A stretch of 36,159 nt of DNA from Acinetobacter bereziniae. GTDB lineage: Bacteria; Pseudomonadota; Gammaproteobacteria; Pseudomonadales; Moraxellaceae. The translations under genes and the position numbers were made by a program. The notes under the pieces are model-generated. The model was not told the DNA's origin. It saw only the letters and a list, made by a program, of their open reading frames with translations, and searched no databases. Below are positions 28,403 to 36,159 of this stretch, piece by piece; within the stretch, counting starts at the first letter, position 1, and each line of letters starts with the position of its first letter. The DNA is taken from NCBI GenBank assembly GCA_009912575.1, contig WNDP01000030.1, positions 1 through 36,159 of the forward strand, in the 5' to 3' direction.

Positions 28403-29104
28403 ATGTTAAAGCACTTAATTGCACTAAGTTTAAGTTTTGTTTTTTGTGGAAGTAGCTTTGCCAGTATTGAAACAGTGAAAGCAAAACTTAGCCAGAACTA
28501 TCCCAATGTCAAAATTGATCAATTACGAACGACTGAAATGCAGGGACTATATAGTGGCACGCTAGATAATCAAATTGTATATGTCGATGAAGATGCTCAA
28601 CACATTTTTATTGGTTCTATGATTCGTTTAAAAGATCAACATAATTTAACCAAAGATCTGGTTGTTCAAAAAAACACGGTTGATTTTAAAAGTCTTCCAT
28701 TCAATGATGCAGTAAAAACAGTAAGGGGGAATGGAAAGCGTCAGCTAGCTATCTTTTCTGACCCAAATTGCCCATATTGCAAAGCGCTTGAAGGGAATCT
28801 AGCCAAGCTCAATGATGTTACGATTTATACATTCCTCTACCCGATCAAGGCACAATCTATTTTACCTTCTAAGCAAGTTTGGTGTTCGGCTAATCGTGAA
28901 TATGCATGGAAGAATTTGATTCAAAATGGGCTAAAACCCACTGCCCCTGCAAATTGTCCAACTCCGATTGAGCGTAATTTAGAATTAGGTAAAAAATTGG
29001 CGTTACAAGGTACACCCGCGATTATTTTTTCAAACGGTTATAAAGCGATGGGCGCCTACCCTGCTGAAAAAATTGAGAAATTGTGGAAAAATTTTGGTTT
29101 ATAA
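28403..29104 (+). CDS. dsbC: Periplasmic disulfide isomerase DsbC
   Basis: This 233-residue thioredoxin-fold isomerase rearranges wrong disulfides in the periplasm. A signal peptide (residues 1-20, ending SSFA) is followed by a DsbC N-terminal dimerisation domain, then the active site CPYC near residues 122-125 in SDPNCPYC, and the cis-proline loop as GTPAI. The second cysteine pair of DsbC is present (WCSANREYAW and APANCP). Length matches the family. The start has no clear ribosome site. A terminator follows. Confidence 0.9.
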   Translation: MLKHLIALSLSFVFCGSSFASIETVKAKLSQNYPNVKIDQLRTTEMQGLYSGTLDNQIVYVDEDAQHIFIGSMIRLKDQHNLTKDLVVQKNTVDFKSLPFNDAVKTVRGNGKRQLAIFSDPNCPYCKALEGNLAKLNDVTIYTFLYPIKAQSILPSKQVWCSANREYAWKNLIQNGLKPTAPANCPTPIERNLELGKKLALQGTPAIIFSNGYKAMGAYPAEKIEKLWKNFGL

Positions 29105-29143
29105 TTTGGCTTATAAAATGATAAGCCTGACTCAATTTTTTAA

Positions 29144-29170
29144 AAAAAGCACCCTAAATGGGTGCTTTTT
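29144..29170. terminator. Terminator after dsbC
   Basis: An 11-bp perfect stem, AAAAAGCACCC and its complement, closes a TAAAT loop and is flanked by A and T runs. A second 7-bp hairpin lies just upstream at about 29108-29127. Confidence 0.88.
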
Positions 29171-29182
29171 CAAATCAAAATC

Positions 29183-29434
29183 TTAACTTCGTTTGGCAAT
29201 CATGTTGTAAATAAATAACACGACAATTGCACCAATCACTGAAGCGATAAATCCTGCAGATGCTCCTTTCGGATACAGTCCCAGTAGCTGACCACCATAA
29301 GTTGCAACCAATGAACCAACGATCCCCAGAGCTGTGGTCACAATAAAACCTGCTTTATCATCACCTGGATGGATTGCTCGGGCGATTAGACCTGCGATAA
29401 AACCAATCACAATTGCACTAATCAATGACATCAT
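29183..29434 (-). CDS. GlsB/YeaQ/YmgE-type small membrane protein
   Basis: This 83-residue protein of the transglycosylase-associated family has three predicted membrane segments separated by glycine-rich turns, with the family pattern of an N-terminal LISAIVIGFIAGLIAR, ALGIVGSLVATYGGQLL and a final GAIVVLFIYNMI. Members are stress-induced envelope proteins of unclear biochemical role. GGAGAAAG is a strong ribosome site before the two adjacent ATG codons at 29434. It is convergent with dsbC. Confidence 0.85.
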   Translation of the reverse strand: MMSLISAIVIGFIAGLIARAIHPGDDKAGFIVTTALGIVGSLVATYGGQLLGLYPKGASAGFIASVIGAIVVLFIYNMIAKRS

Positions 29435-29573
29435 AATCTTTCTCCTTTTTCTTTATTTTGTCGTGAGTTACTGCATCGAATTAATTTAATATTCAAATAT
29501 TTTAGATAGAAGTAAAAGGTCTTATTTGCTACAAGTTGTTGCATTTTTGTTCGAAGGTACTAGGTGTTAGTAT

Positions 29574-29597
29574 AAAAAAGCGACCGAAGTCGCTTAA
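29574..29597 (-). terminator. Terminator after hpt
   Basis: On the minus strand a GC-rich stem AAGCGAC/GTCGCTT has a TTCG tetraloop and is followed by six T residues. It lies 40 bases past the hpt stop. Confidence 0.88.
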
Positions 29598-29634
29598 GTC
29601 ATTTTTAGGTAAAATTGTCTAAGCAATATCGGTA

Positions 29635-30162
29635 TTAAAGACCAATTTCTCCAATAAATGGAATATGGCGATATTTTTGATCATAATCTAAGCCATAGCC
29701 CACAATGAATTTATCCTCAACTTCAAAACCAAGAAATTTCACATCTAATTCGATTTCACGGCGAGAAGGTTTGCTGACTAAAGTACATAGTTCAATCGAG
29801 TTTGGTTGACGGGTACTTAAAATTTCTAGAACTTTACTCAAAGTGTTGCCTGAGTCGATAATATCTTCTACAACCAAGATGTCTTTACCACGGATTTCTC
29901 CGTCTAAATCTTTTAAAATTCGGACATCACGAGAAGAGGTTGTGCTTCCACCATAGCTTGAAACGGTCATAAAATCGAGCTCATGAGTTTTAGTGATGGC
30001 ACGACATAAGTCAGCCATAAAAATCACTGAACCACGCAGTAGGCCAATTAAAACCAGTTCTTTATCGCTATTGGCATAATGCGCATCAATTTTTTTACCA
30101 AGTTCTTGAACTTTTGCATGAATTTCTTCAGCAGAAATCATTACTTTCATTTCAACAGTCAT
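29635..30162 (-). CDS. hpt: Hypoxanthine phosphoribosyltransferase
   Basis: This 175-residue purine-salvage enzyme converts hypoxanthine or guanine with PRPP into IMP or GMP. The PRPP-binding motif is clear as [15 protein letters not shown], preceded by the [13 protein letters not shown] loop and followed by [12 protein letters not shown]. Length matches bacterial Hpt. The ATG at 30162 gives residues MTVEMKVM; starts at Met6 or Met8 are possible. It lies near the guanine deaminase gene, so both act on guanine salvage, although a frameshift interrupts the latter. Confidence 0.92.
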   Translation of the reverse strand: MTVEMKVMISAEEIHAKVQELGKKIDAHYANSDKELVLIGLLRGSVIFMADLCRAITKTHELDFMTVSSYGGSTTSSRDVRILKDLDGEIRGKDILVVEDIIDSGNTLSKVLEILSTRQPNSIELCTLVSKPSRREIELDVKFLGFEVEDKFIVGYGLDYDQKYRHIPFIGEIGL

Positions 30163-30317
30163 GGGAAATACCTAAAACTTAAACATCAAATTCTAAAATT
30201 AAAAAAGGTGTTGACTAGCAACACCCTAAAAGATGACATAATTTTAAAACATATCAGGTTCAGATGCATCCTTTTTGCGATTTGAAAATGTAAATGCTGA
30301 AATTTGAAGCTAAATAT

Positions 30318-30428
30318 TTAATGTGCATCTTGTTTTAACAACAGCGCACATACGATAAAAACACCGCCAATCAAAATGAGTTTTTTCTTTGATGGCAACG
30401 TCTTAGGTTTTTTTTCAGGCTTGCTCAT
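30318..30428 (-). CDS. Small single-span membrane protein overlapping guaD
   Basis: This possible 36-residue protein starts MSKPEKKPKT, is strongly positive in its first half and has one hydrophobic segment (LILIGGVFIVCALLL), so it should insert with a cytosolic basic tail. The ATG at 30428 overlaps the guaD stop by 14 bases, suggesting translational coupling. The ribosome site is weak. It is not recognised, and it may not be expressed if guaD is broken. Confidence 0.45.
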   Translation of the reverse strand: MSKPEKKPKTLPSKKKLILIGGVFIVCALLLKQDAH

Positions 30429-31733
30429 AGGCTTTTTGTCCATAGATATAAGTGGCTTGAATATTGCGGTCATCTCCCATGGTAAATAAGGCAAATAACG
30501 CATCTTCAATATTTTTTGCGCGCTCTTGACGGAGTTGCTGTAATGCCGTTGCTTTCAAATTCAACACCACAAAGTCTGCTTCTTTGCCTAGATTGAAATT
30601 CCCCAAACGATCATCTAAGTGAAGCGCTTTTGCTCCACCTAATGTGGCATGATAAAGAGATTCCATTGCTGAAAGTTTATCGCCTTGCAGTTGCTGAACT
30701 TTGTAGGCTTCGTTGAGCGTTTGTAAATGACAAAAGGCCGTTCCTGCGCCGATATCTGTTCCCAGCCCCACTTTTACTTGTTTTTCCCATGATTTTTTTA
30801 ATGGAAATAAACCACTGCCTAAAAATAAGTTGGAGGTCGGACAGAATGCTACTGCAGAATCAGTGGCATGCATGCAATCCCATTCATGTTCTTCTAAATG
30901 AACACAATGAGCGAAAACAGAACGCTCTCCCGTTAAGCCATAATGATGGTAAACATCCAAATATCCCTGTTGTTCTGGAAATAACGCTTTAACCCAAGCG
31001 ATTTCATTTTTATTTTCACTCAAATGCGTATGGACATAAACATCGGGATATTCTGCTTTCAATTGTCCAGCTTTGGCCAACTGTTCTGGTGTAGAGGTCG
31101 GTGTAAAGCGAGGTGTAATGGCATAAAGGTTACGGCCTTTACCATGCCATTTTTCAATCAGTGCTTTTGAGTCAATATAGGCAGTTTCAGCAGTATCAGT
31201 CAGCTCCTCTGGTGCATGGCGATCCATCATGACTTTACCCGCAATTAAGCGCATTTGATATTGCTCAGCAGCTTCAAAAATAAAGCATCAACAGATTGTG
31301 GATGTACCGTACAAAATACCAGTGCGGTGGTTGTGCCATTTTTCATTAATTCATGCACAAAAAACTGAGCAATTTTGTCTGCATAGTTTTTATCAGCAAA
31401 TTGAATTTCTGTTGCAAAAGTATAAGTATTGAGCCATTCTAATAATTGTTCTCCGTAGGCGCCTACCATTTCTGTTTGGGGAAAATGAATATGGGTGTCG
31501 ATAAAACCTGGCACAATCAACTGTTCGGGATAATGATCAACTTTAATGTCATCTGTCAGTTGCGACTGCCCTGTTTCCCAATCACCAAACCAAATAATTT
31601 TCCCTTGTTCCGTGATCAATAAACCATCTTGAATATAACGAACTTGATCTAAAATGTGAGTCGCTTGGGAAACGGTATTTTGAATATCTAAAAAACGTCC
31701 ACGAATCGCCGTTTTCGGCATAACAGAAGACAT
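30415..31733 (-). pseudogene. guaD: Guanine deaminase gene with a frameshift
   Basis: This gene encodes an amidohydrolase that converts guanine to xanthine. The first frame (31245-31733) holds GFIDTHIHFPQTEM, with the metal-binding HxH, and MKNGTTTALVF. The second (30415-31254) holds the IAGKVMMDR block, VHTHLSE, AHCVHLEEHE and GLGTDIGAG. One missing base at the A5 run 31276-31280 separates them. Adding one base would give 439 residues, the same length as E. coli GuaD. Either the gene is inactive, or the deletion is a sequencing error. It is followed by the small membrane gene and hpt. Confidence 0.82.
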
Positions 31734-31955
31734 GTAAAACCTGCAATTTATCCTTTTTTCGATTGATTGTACCTGAAATTTATCTGAGCTGCTGTAAGCA
31801 GTTTTACTTTGCAGCGATCTATAAAACAGAATCCATATTGTGGATGCTTGAAAAATTGAAGAGCAAACAGCGATTATTTAAGTTTGCGACTTTATCTTTA
31901 ACCTAAGAATAGGTAGAGTGTCGGCAAATGAATGAAATAAGAGAAAATAATATTT

Positions 31956-32429
31956 ATGTATTTTTGGAATACCAAAGCCTTGGCGCATGAGCTTGCAGAA
32001 GATACTTTAGAACAACGCCATTATAAGAATTATTATTTGATTGCAGCCTTAGTGGTCAGTGCAGTTTATTACTATGGGATGTTTTCGCCTTATTATGATG
32101 TTCGTGTGATTGGTTTAGAAGGTCTATTGACACTGATCATTATGTTTGTCGGGATTCAACGTTGTTATGCAGCAAATGGCGGTGACAATGGTGTACATTT
32201 TATGAATCGTGTCACGGCACTCTCTTTCCCTATTTTGCTGCAAACCACAGTTGCTGGGATTGCTTTTGGTTTGATTCTCTTAGGCATTTATCAATTCTTT
32301 AATCTTGAAAATACCGCTTTTGAAATGTGGTATGAATGGTGTGTTTCAGCCTTTACGATTTTTTTGCAGATCGTGTTTTTTACTCGATTAAATCAATATA
32401 TGAAAAGTGTTGCTGATCATACAATTTAA
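31956..32429 (+). CDS. Hypothetical four-helix membrane protein
   Basis: This 157-residue protein is not recognised. It has a charged N-terminus followed by four hydrophobic segments, near residues 28-48, 55-67, 90-112 and 128-142. It has no signal peptide and few conserved polar groups inside helices that would suggest an enzyme. The start ATG at 31956 has only a weak ribosome site. It stands between the guaD remnant and a TetR gene and ends in a clear terminator. Confidence 0.7.
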   Translation: MYFWNTKALAHELAEDTLEQRHYKNYYLIAALVVSAVYYYGMFSPYYDVRVIGLEGLLTLIIMFVGIQRCYAANGGDNGVHFMNRVTALSFPILLQTTVAGIAFGLILLGIYQFFNLENTAFEMWYEWCVSAFTIFLQIVFFTRLNQYMKSVADHTI

Positions 32430-32451
32430 AAAGCCTTCACGTTTAACTATT

Positions 32452-32484
32452 AAGGGATTGATCATGAGTGATCAATCCCTTTTT
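32452..32484 (+). terminator. Terminator after the four-helix membrane protein
   Basis: A perfect 13-bp stem (32452-32464 with 32469-32481) has a TGAG loop and continues into T residues. It lies between two convergent genes. Confidence 0.88.
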
Positions 32485-32508
32485 ATGCTCTGATCAACCC
32501 AATTGATT

Positions 32509-33102
32509 TCAAGTTTCATGGGGTGGTTCAATTAAGTCATTGAGAATTTTAGTCAGCAATTGATTTAAATCATCTTCATTCGCATCAGTTAAGGCAGGAA
32601 GCGCAATCATCTGTCGCATGATTTGAAAGCCTGAAATCATTGCCAATAATAGTGCTGCTCGTTCATGCGCTAAATCACCTTTGAGTGCTTTTGCCATCGT
32701 TGCTAAATGGTGCTTACTGATCATTTCGCTACCGATTTCTGCGACTCGAGGACTTGATGCGGAATGAAAAGAAATCAGAAAACCATCTAAAGGCGTTGTT
32801 CCACGACGAGTCATTTGAATAAGTGCTTCAGCTAAAGCTTGAGCAGGCTCAGGAGATGCCATGATACCATTTCCAATCAAAGAGTTAGATGTCATGGTCT
32901 GCTCAACTGCTTCAGCAAATAATTGTTCTTTTGAGCCAAAATAACGGTTAACGAGCATTGCAGTGACACCTGCCCCAGCAGCGATTTCTCTTACCCCAAC
33001 ACCATCATATCCCGCACGAGCAAAAGCACTCCGAGCTGAAGCAAGTATGGCTGCACGGGTTGCTGTTGAATCACGGCGTAATTTATTTTTTGACTCTTGC
33101 AT
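32509..33102 (-). CDS. TetR-family transcriptional regulator
   Basis: This 197-residue regulator has the TetR helix-turn-helix near the N-terminus (TRAAILASARSAFARAG, then GVREIAAGAGVTAMLVNRYFGSKEQLF). The C-terminal helices vary, as usual. The start ATG at 33102 is preferred over a longer frame from 33198 because the longer form would run through the operator DNA and lacks a TetR N-terminus. It is divergent from the broken epimerase gene. Two near-palindromic sites in the shared region are likely its operators, so it probably represses both itself and the epimerase. The inducer is unknown. Confidence 0.85.
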   Translation of the reverse strand: MQESKNKLRRDSTATRAAILASARSAFARAGYDGVGVREIAAGAGVTAMLVNRYFGSKEQLFAEAVEQTMTSNSLIGNGIMASPEPAQALAEALIQMTRRGTTPLDGFLISFHSASSPRVAEIGSEMISKHHLATMAKALKGDLAHERAALLLAMISGFQIMRQMIALPALTDANEDDLNQLLTKILNDLIEPPHET

Positions 33103-33136
33103 ACAAAATTCTGAATAGGTCTTAATATTTTTATTA

Positions 33137-33152
33137 GTATACAGGTGTAGAC
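33137..33152. promoter_or_regulatory. Probable TetR operator, site 1
   Basis: GTATACAGGTGTAGAC is a 7-2-7 inverted repeat with one mismatch, the same element as site 2 in opposite orientation. It is 35 bases before the TetR start codon. Confidence 0.65.
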
Positions 33153-33174
33153 AAGTGAAATCAAATTCTATAAC

Positions 33175-33190
33175 GTATACACCTGTATAC
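33175..33190. promoter_or_regulatory. Probable TetR operator, site 2
   Basis: GTATACACCTGTATAC is a perfect 7-2-7 palindrome, GTATACA and TGTATAC around CC. It lies 38 bases from site 1 and 62 before the epimerase start, in the divergent promoter region. Confidence 0.75.
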
Positions 33191-33251
33191 ATAATCACTG
33201 ACCTTACTGGGATCTCCTCAGTAAATCAATATGAACGTGGAGAAACTCAGA

Positions 33252-34297
33252 ATGAACGTTTCCAATAATTTAAAACAAACTGTTTTAGTCACAGGTGGTA
33301 CAGGTTTTATTGCTCAACACTGCATTATTGCTTTGTTGAATGCAAGTTATCGTGTTCGGACAACCGTTCGCAGCTTACACAGAGAAATCGAAGTCAGAGA
33401 AAACCTAAAGGTCGGAGGTATCAGCCCAAATGCTGAGCTTTCGTTTGTTGAAGCAGATTTAAGTGCGGATGCTGGTTGGGAGAAAGCTGTGCAAGGCTGT
33501 ACCTATTATTACATGGCGCATCACCAACACCTTCAGGAGATCAAGTTAAAGAAGAAGATTGGATTAAACCTGCTGTTGATGGAAATCTTCGGGTTTTGCG
33601 TGCCGCACGTGATGCTGGAGTTAAACGTGTTGTACTGACATCTGCTTTCGGGGCAATCGGTGTTGGGCATAATTCCGATTATCGTCGCCCTTTTGATGAA
33701 AATGACTGGAGTAATTTGAATGGAAATGTTGCTCCTTATCAGAAATCAAAAACGTTGTCGGAAAAAGCAGCTTGGGATTTTATTGATCGTGAAGGAAATG
33801 GCTTAGAACTTTCTACAGTCAATCTTGTAGCTGTGGCAGGACCTGCTTTGGGTGCTGATTATTCACATTCACTGCGTATGTTTACCAATATTCTGCAAGG
33901 ACAACCTAGTGTAAAAATTAACTCTGGATTCGTAGATGTCCGTGATGTGGCAGACTTACATTTACTTGCAATGACTCGTTCTGAGGCACAAGGCCAAAGA
34001 TTCATTGCAATTTCTGGTGAAAGTCTATGGATTGGAGATGTGACTAAGCTGATAAAGGATCGACTAGGCCATGCTGGTCAGAAAATATCAACTCGGGTTA
34101 TTCCTAATTGGCTGGTACGTGTTTTAGCATTGACCAATCCTAAATTAAAGGGCGTTGTTCCTTTATTAAATATTGATATGAATGCAAGCAGTTTGAAAGC
34201 GCAACAATTGCTTGGATGGAAACCTAGACCAAGAGAAGAAGTGATTATGGCCAGTGTAGAAAGCTTAATAGGATTGGGTCTGGTCGATCTAGATTGA
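33252..34297 (+). pseudogene. NAD-dependent epimerase/dehydratase gene with a frameshift
   Basis: This is a short-chain NAD(P)-dependent epimerase/reductase of the extended SDR family, about 348 residues if repaired. The first frame carries the Rossmann motif TGGTGFIAQH. The second continues with the ASPTPSGD block, RVVLTSAFGAIG and a PYQKSKTLSEKAAW active-site block with the YxxxK pattern. One base is missing near 33504-33510, where an expected Tyr-Val-Leu-His run is out of frame. The ATG at 33252 follows GGAGA. It is divergent from TetR. Repaired, it would resemble dihydroflavonol-reductase-like proteins of unknown substrate. Confidence 0.78.
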
Positions 34298-34375
34298 CGG
34301 CTCTACTCGATTTTAACAACAAGCGGTGAAATGGATTGCATGTAGCTGAAAGATCTAAGTTGATTTAAATGAACA

Positions 34376-34416
34376 GCATTATTTTGTAGTGTGTTGATTA
34401 CTCTACAAAATAATGC
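34376..34416. repeat. 14-bp inverted repeat over the end of the glutathionylspermidine-synthase remnant
   Basis: GCATTATTTTGTAG (34376-34389) pairs perfectly with 34403-34416 around a 13-nt loop that contains the stop codon. One arm is the last codons of the remnant. No T-run follows, so the role is unclear, but it can act as an mRNA 3' hairpin. Confidence 0.6.
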
Positions 34417-35027
34417 GCAGCAAAATGTGCATCATTACCAATAATGTCAAATTCATCCTCTCGAATCGACATGCCTGCACAAGTATGTCCAACCATCCAT
34501 AAGCCTAATGTCGGTAATTTTCCGTCATACAATGGGGTGTTGACCCATTTTTGTGCAATATAACCGTATTTATCATAATCATCAAAATAAAAGCTCCCTG
34601 AAGCGGCCCCCTGATCGATATTGTCTTCTAGAACACGGATATTAGCGCCTTCTCGTGCCAAAATCGGCTTTTTCACCCATTTGCCTTGTAGAGAAACACT
34701 GGCATCAAAGGCATGTGATTCAAGTAAAAAAGGATGGTTCGGAAACTTTTTCCAAAGCTCCACCAAAATTGCTTTATTTGACAGCAACATTTTCCAGCAA
34801 GGCTCGACCCATTGTGTTGTGAGTTTTAAATATTGAGAAAAGTTTTCTTCCCAAACCCATTCCCAAGGATAAAGTTTAAATAACTGATCAATTGAGTGAT
34901 CATTCAGATCCACTAAATTTTGCCCATCCCACCCGATGTTTTCCATCGAAAGTTCGGACACACGATGTCCTGCTTGGAACGCCGTATCCATTAAATATGA
35001 AAGGCACACAACACCAAAAAAATACAT
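34398..35027 (-). pseudogene. N-terminally truncated glutathionylspermidine-synthase-like protein
   Basis: The 209 residues match only the C-terminal half of the YgiC/YjfC type of glutathionylspermidine synthase family (ATP-grasp ligases joining glutathione-like and polyamine groups). Recognisable blocks are LFKLYPWEW, WKMLLSNKAILVELW, FPNHPFLL, KKPILAREGANI and the ending HYFVE. Intact members have about 385 residues, so around 175 N-terminal residues are missing. Upstream of 35027 the DNA is an AT-rich noncoding stretch that does not encode them. The nominal start MYFFGVV lies at the breakpoint. It is probably an inactive relic beside an insertion sequence. Confidence 0.75.
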
Positions 35028-35281
35028 ATTTAATATAAATATTTGAAAATAAAAGGTTTTTATATTTAAAAAGAAAATCTATATGAAATTCTATATTTTC
35101 TTTATTTCCATATAAATTATATTCTATATTTTTAGTCTAAATTTTGCTGAAATTAGCTTAAGAAGACACCCAACTAATTAACTTTTCTGTTTTCATGAGA
35201 TGGGATGTCTTATTTATAGATTAAAGTGATACTCCGAATAGTTCAGATGAAACTAATGATCGAAGCCATAGACAATTTATT

Positions 35282-35917
35282 TCACTTTACCATCTCACTG
35301 ACCAAGTGCCATTTAATTTTCTTAGCCTGTTTTAAAATCATATGGTCATAACATTCTAAAAAACGTGGGGCAATATCACCTTTGCGTAAAACCACATGTT
35401 GCCGATAGTCATTAACATCATTTGGTTTGTATTCATTGCGATCATCGTAACCAACATATACTGGTTGACCATCCAGATCGACTTGTTCATCATAGCGATA
35501 GATACCTTCTATTTCACAAGGTCGGCCAGATTCCAGATAGATATTCTTTTTTGGCGGCTCTCTTTCTTCATAATGCCCACGATCAGGAAAAACATCTGGA
35601 GCATCTAATCGACAAATCCACTTACGGCTTGCTTCTACATCCAAGACTTTATAGTTATTTCCAACATCATAACTAATTGAAAGATATGCCCCGTTTCTTA
35701 ATGGGCGTAAGGCCTTGTTCAGATTATAATAACTATCCAATACAGGGAGGTTACTTGGAAGTAATTGGGGGTAATCTTCCAGTTGAAACCAGAATCCATG
35801 TTCTTGCTGTTGGGGATGTAAGTTAAAATGTTCACAATACTTGGGAAAGGTTTTAGGTTCACAAATTCGTTGTACTAACGTATTACTAATATAGGTTAGC
35901 CAATCTATACTTTTAAT
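35282..35917 (-). pseudogene. Unknown gene cut at its 5' end by an insertion sequence
   Basis: The open frame continues without a stop from 35282 to the insertion-sequence end at 35917 (211 residues), and no good start codon lies within it; a TTG at 35740 would give 152. The missing N-terminus is beyond the insertion sequence, outside this window. I do not recognise a family with confidence. The block ESGRPCEIEGIYRY and the later HVVLRKGDIAPRF recall the PCP-x-G and GE-x-MP pattern of type VI immunity proteins such as Imm71/Imm72, but only weakly. No effector gene is visible next to it. Confidence 0.55.
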
Positions 35918-36159
35918 GGGCTTTGTTGCATAAAGGATTTAAAGGCAAAGTTCTCCTAGGCGCCTCAAATTTAAGTGACAACTTGAGTATGAGGTCGGCC
36001 TAATTCTGTAAATTTATTTAAAATAGCTATACGGGCATGTACCTCATTGACTTGGCTTTGAAAGTTCCTAGCACTGAGTTTATCGCCTAATAATTTGATG
36101 CAATGCATCTTAGTTTCGACCAAACTTCGGTGATGATAGCCTGACCATTTTTTCCATAG
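35918..36159 (-). mobile_element. IS5-family insertion sequence, partial at the window edge
   Basis: The left boundary is the terminal repeat GGCTTTGTTGCATAAA beginning at 35918-35919, a form seen at ends of IS5-family elements of the IS903 type. Inside it lies the 3' end of a transposase gene on the minus strand. The element runs off the right edge, so its other end and target duplication cannot be seen. It interrupts the unknown gene at 35282-35917. Confidence 0.8.
35971..36159 (-). CDS. IS5-family transposase, C-terminal part
   Basis: The visible 62 residues end in ELGRPHTQVVT and contain WKKWSGYHHRSLVETKMHC and the LLGDKLSARNFQSQVNE block, which are characteristic of the C-terminus of DDE transposases of the IS5 family, including the catalytic Glu region. 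The stop is TAA at 35971-35973, 53 bases from the element end. The gene enters from beyond the window, so completeness is unknown. Confidence 0.85.
   Translation of the reverse strand, partial: LWKKWSGYHHRSLVETKMHCIKLLGDKLSARNFQSQVNEVHARIAILNKFTELGRPHTQVVT

Overview
The window looks like the replication-origin region of an Acinetobacter chromosome. The evidence is AT-rich DNA, the order dnaA-dnaN-recF-gyrB on one side of the origin and rpmH-rnpA-yidD-yidC-mnmE on the other, and a family of orphan secreted proteins that Acinetobacter genomes often label AdeT. Species cannot be fixed from the sequence alone.

Layout. Positions 1-254 hold what I read as the promoter and leader of a leftward rRNA operon whose 16S gene lies outside the window. 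389-2972 carries a periplasmic cyclophilin, an HSL-type esterase and a small R/D/Q-rich lipoprotein candidate. 3305-13856 interleaves three paralogous secreted solute-binding-like proteins with erpA, an epoxide-hydrolase-like gene, anmK, tyrS and an ABC-F ATPase. 14017-20299 is the leftward dnaA operon. oriC lies between dnaA and rpmH (about 20300-20984), with several DnaA boxes and a tandem AT-rich tract. 20985-25075 is the rightward ribosomal protein L34 / RNase P / membrane insertion / tRNA modification block. Transcription diverges from oriC on both sides.

25214-36159 is accessory and partly degraded. It holds an OB-fold stress protein, a broken MFS transporter, a divergent RcnR-type metal sensor and DmeF-like CDF exporter with two visible operators, dsbC, a GlsB-type membrane protein, hpt, a frameshifted guaD, a small membrane protein, a TetR regulator with two near-palindromic operators facing a frameshifted NAD-dependent epimerase, an N-terminally truncated glutathionylspermidine-synthase-like gene, and an unknown gene cut by an IS5-type insertion sequence that runs off the right edge.

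Cross-cutting observations. Sites matching the bacterial parS consensus occur at 1200, 17200 and 28230, on both sides of oriC. A perfect 23-bp inverted repeat with a TTCG loop spans the end of rpmH and stops just before rnpA. Four separate one-base deletions explain every frameshift seen (two in the MFS gene, one in guaD, one in the epimerase). They may be real decay or assembly errors. I did not find a clear new defence or biosynthetic system. The strongest candidates for undescribed biology are the rpmH-rnpA hairpin, the orphan three-paralog secreted family, and the IS-cut unknown gene.
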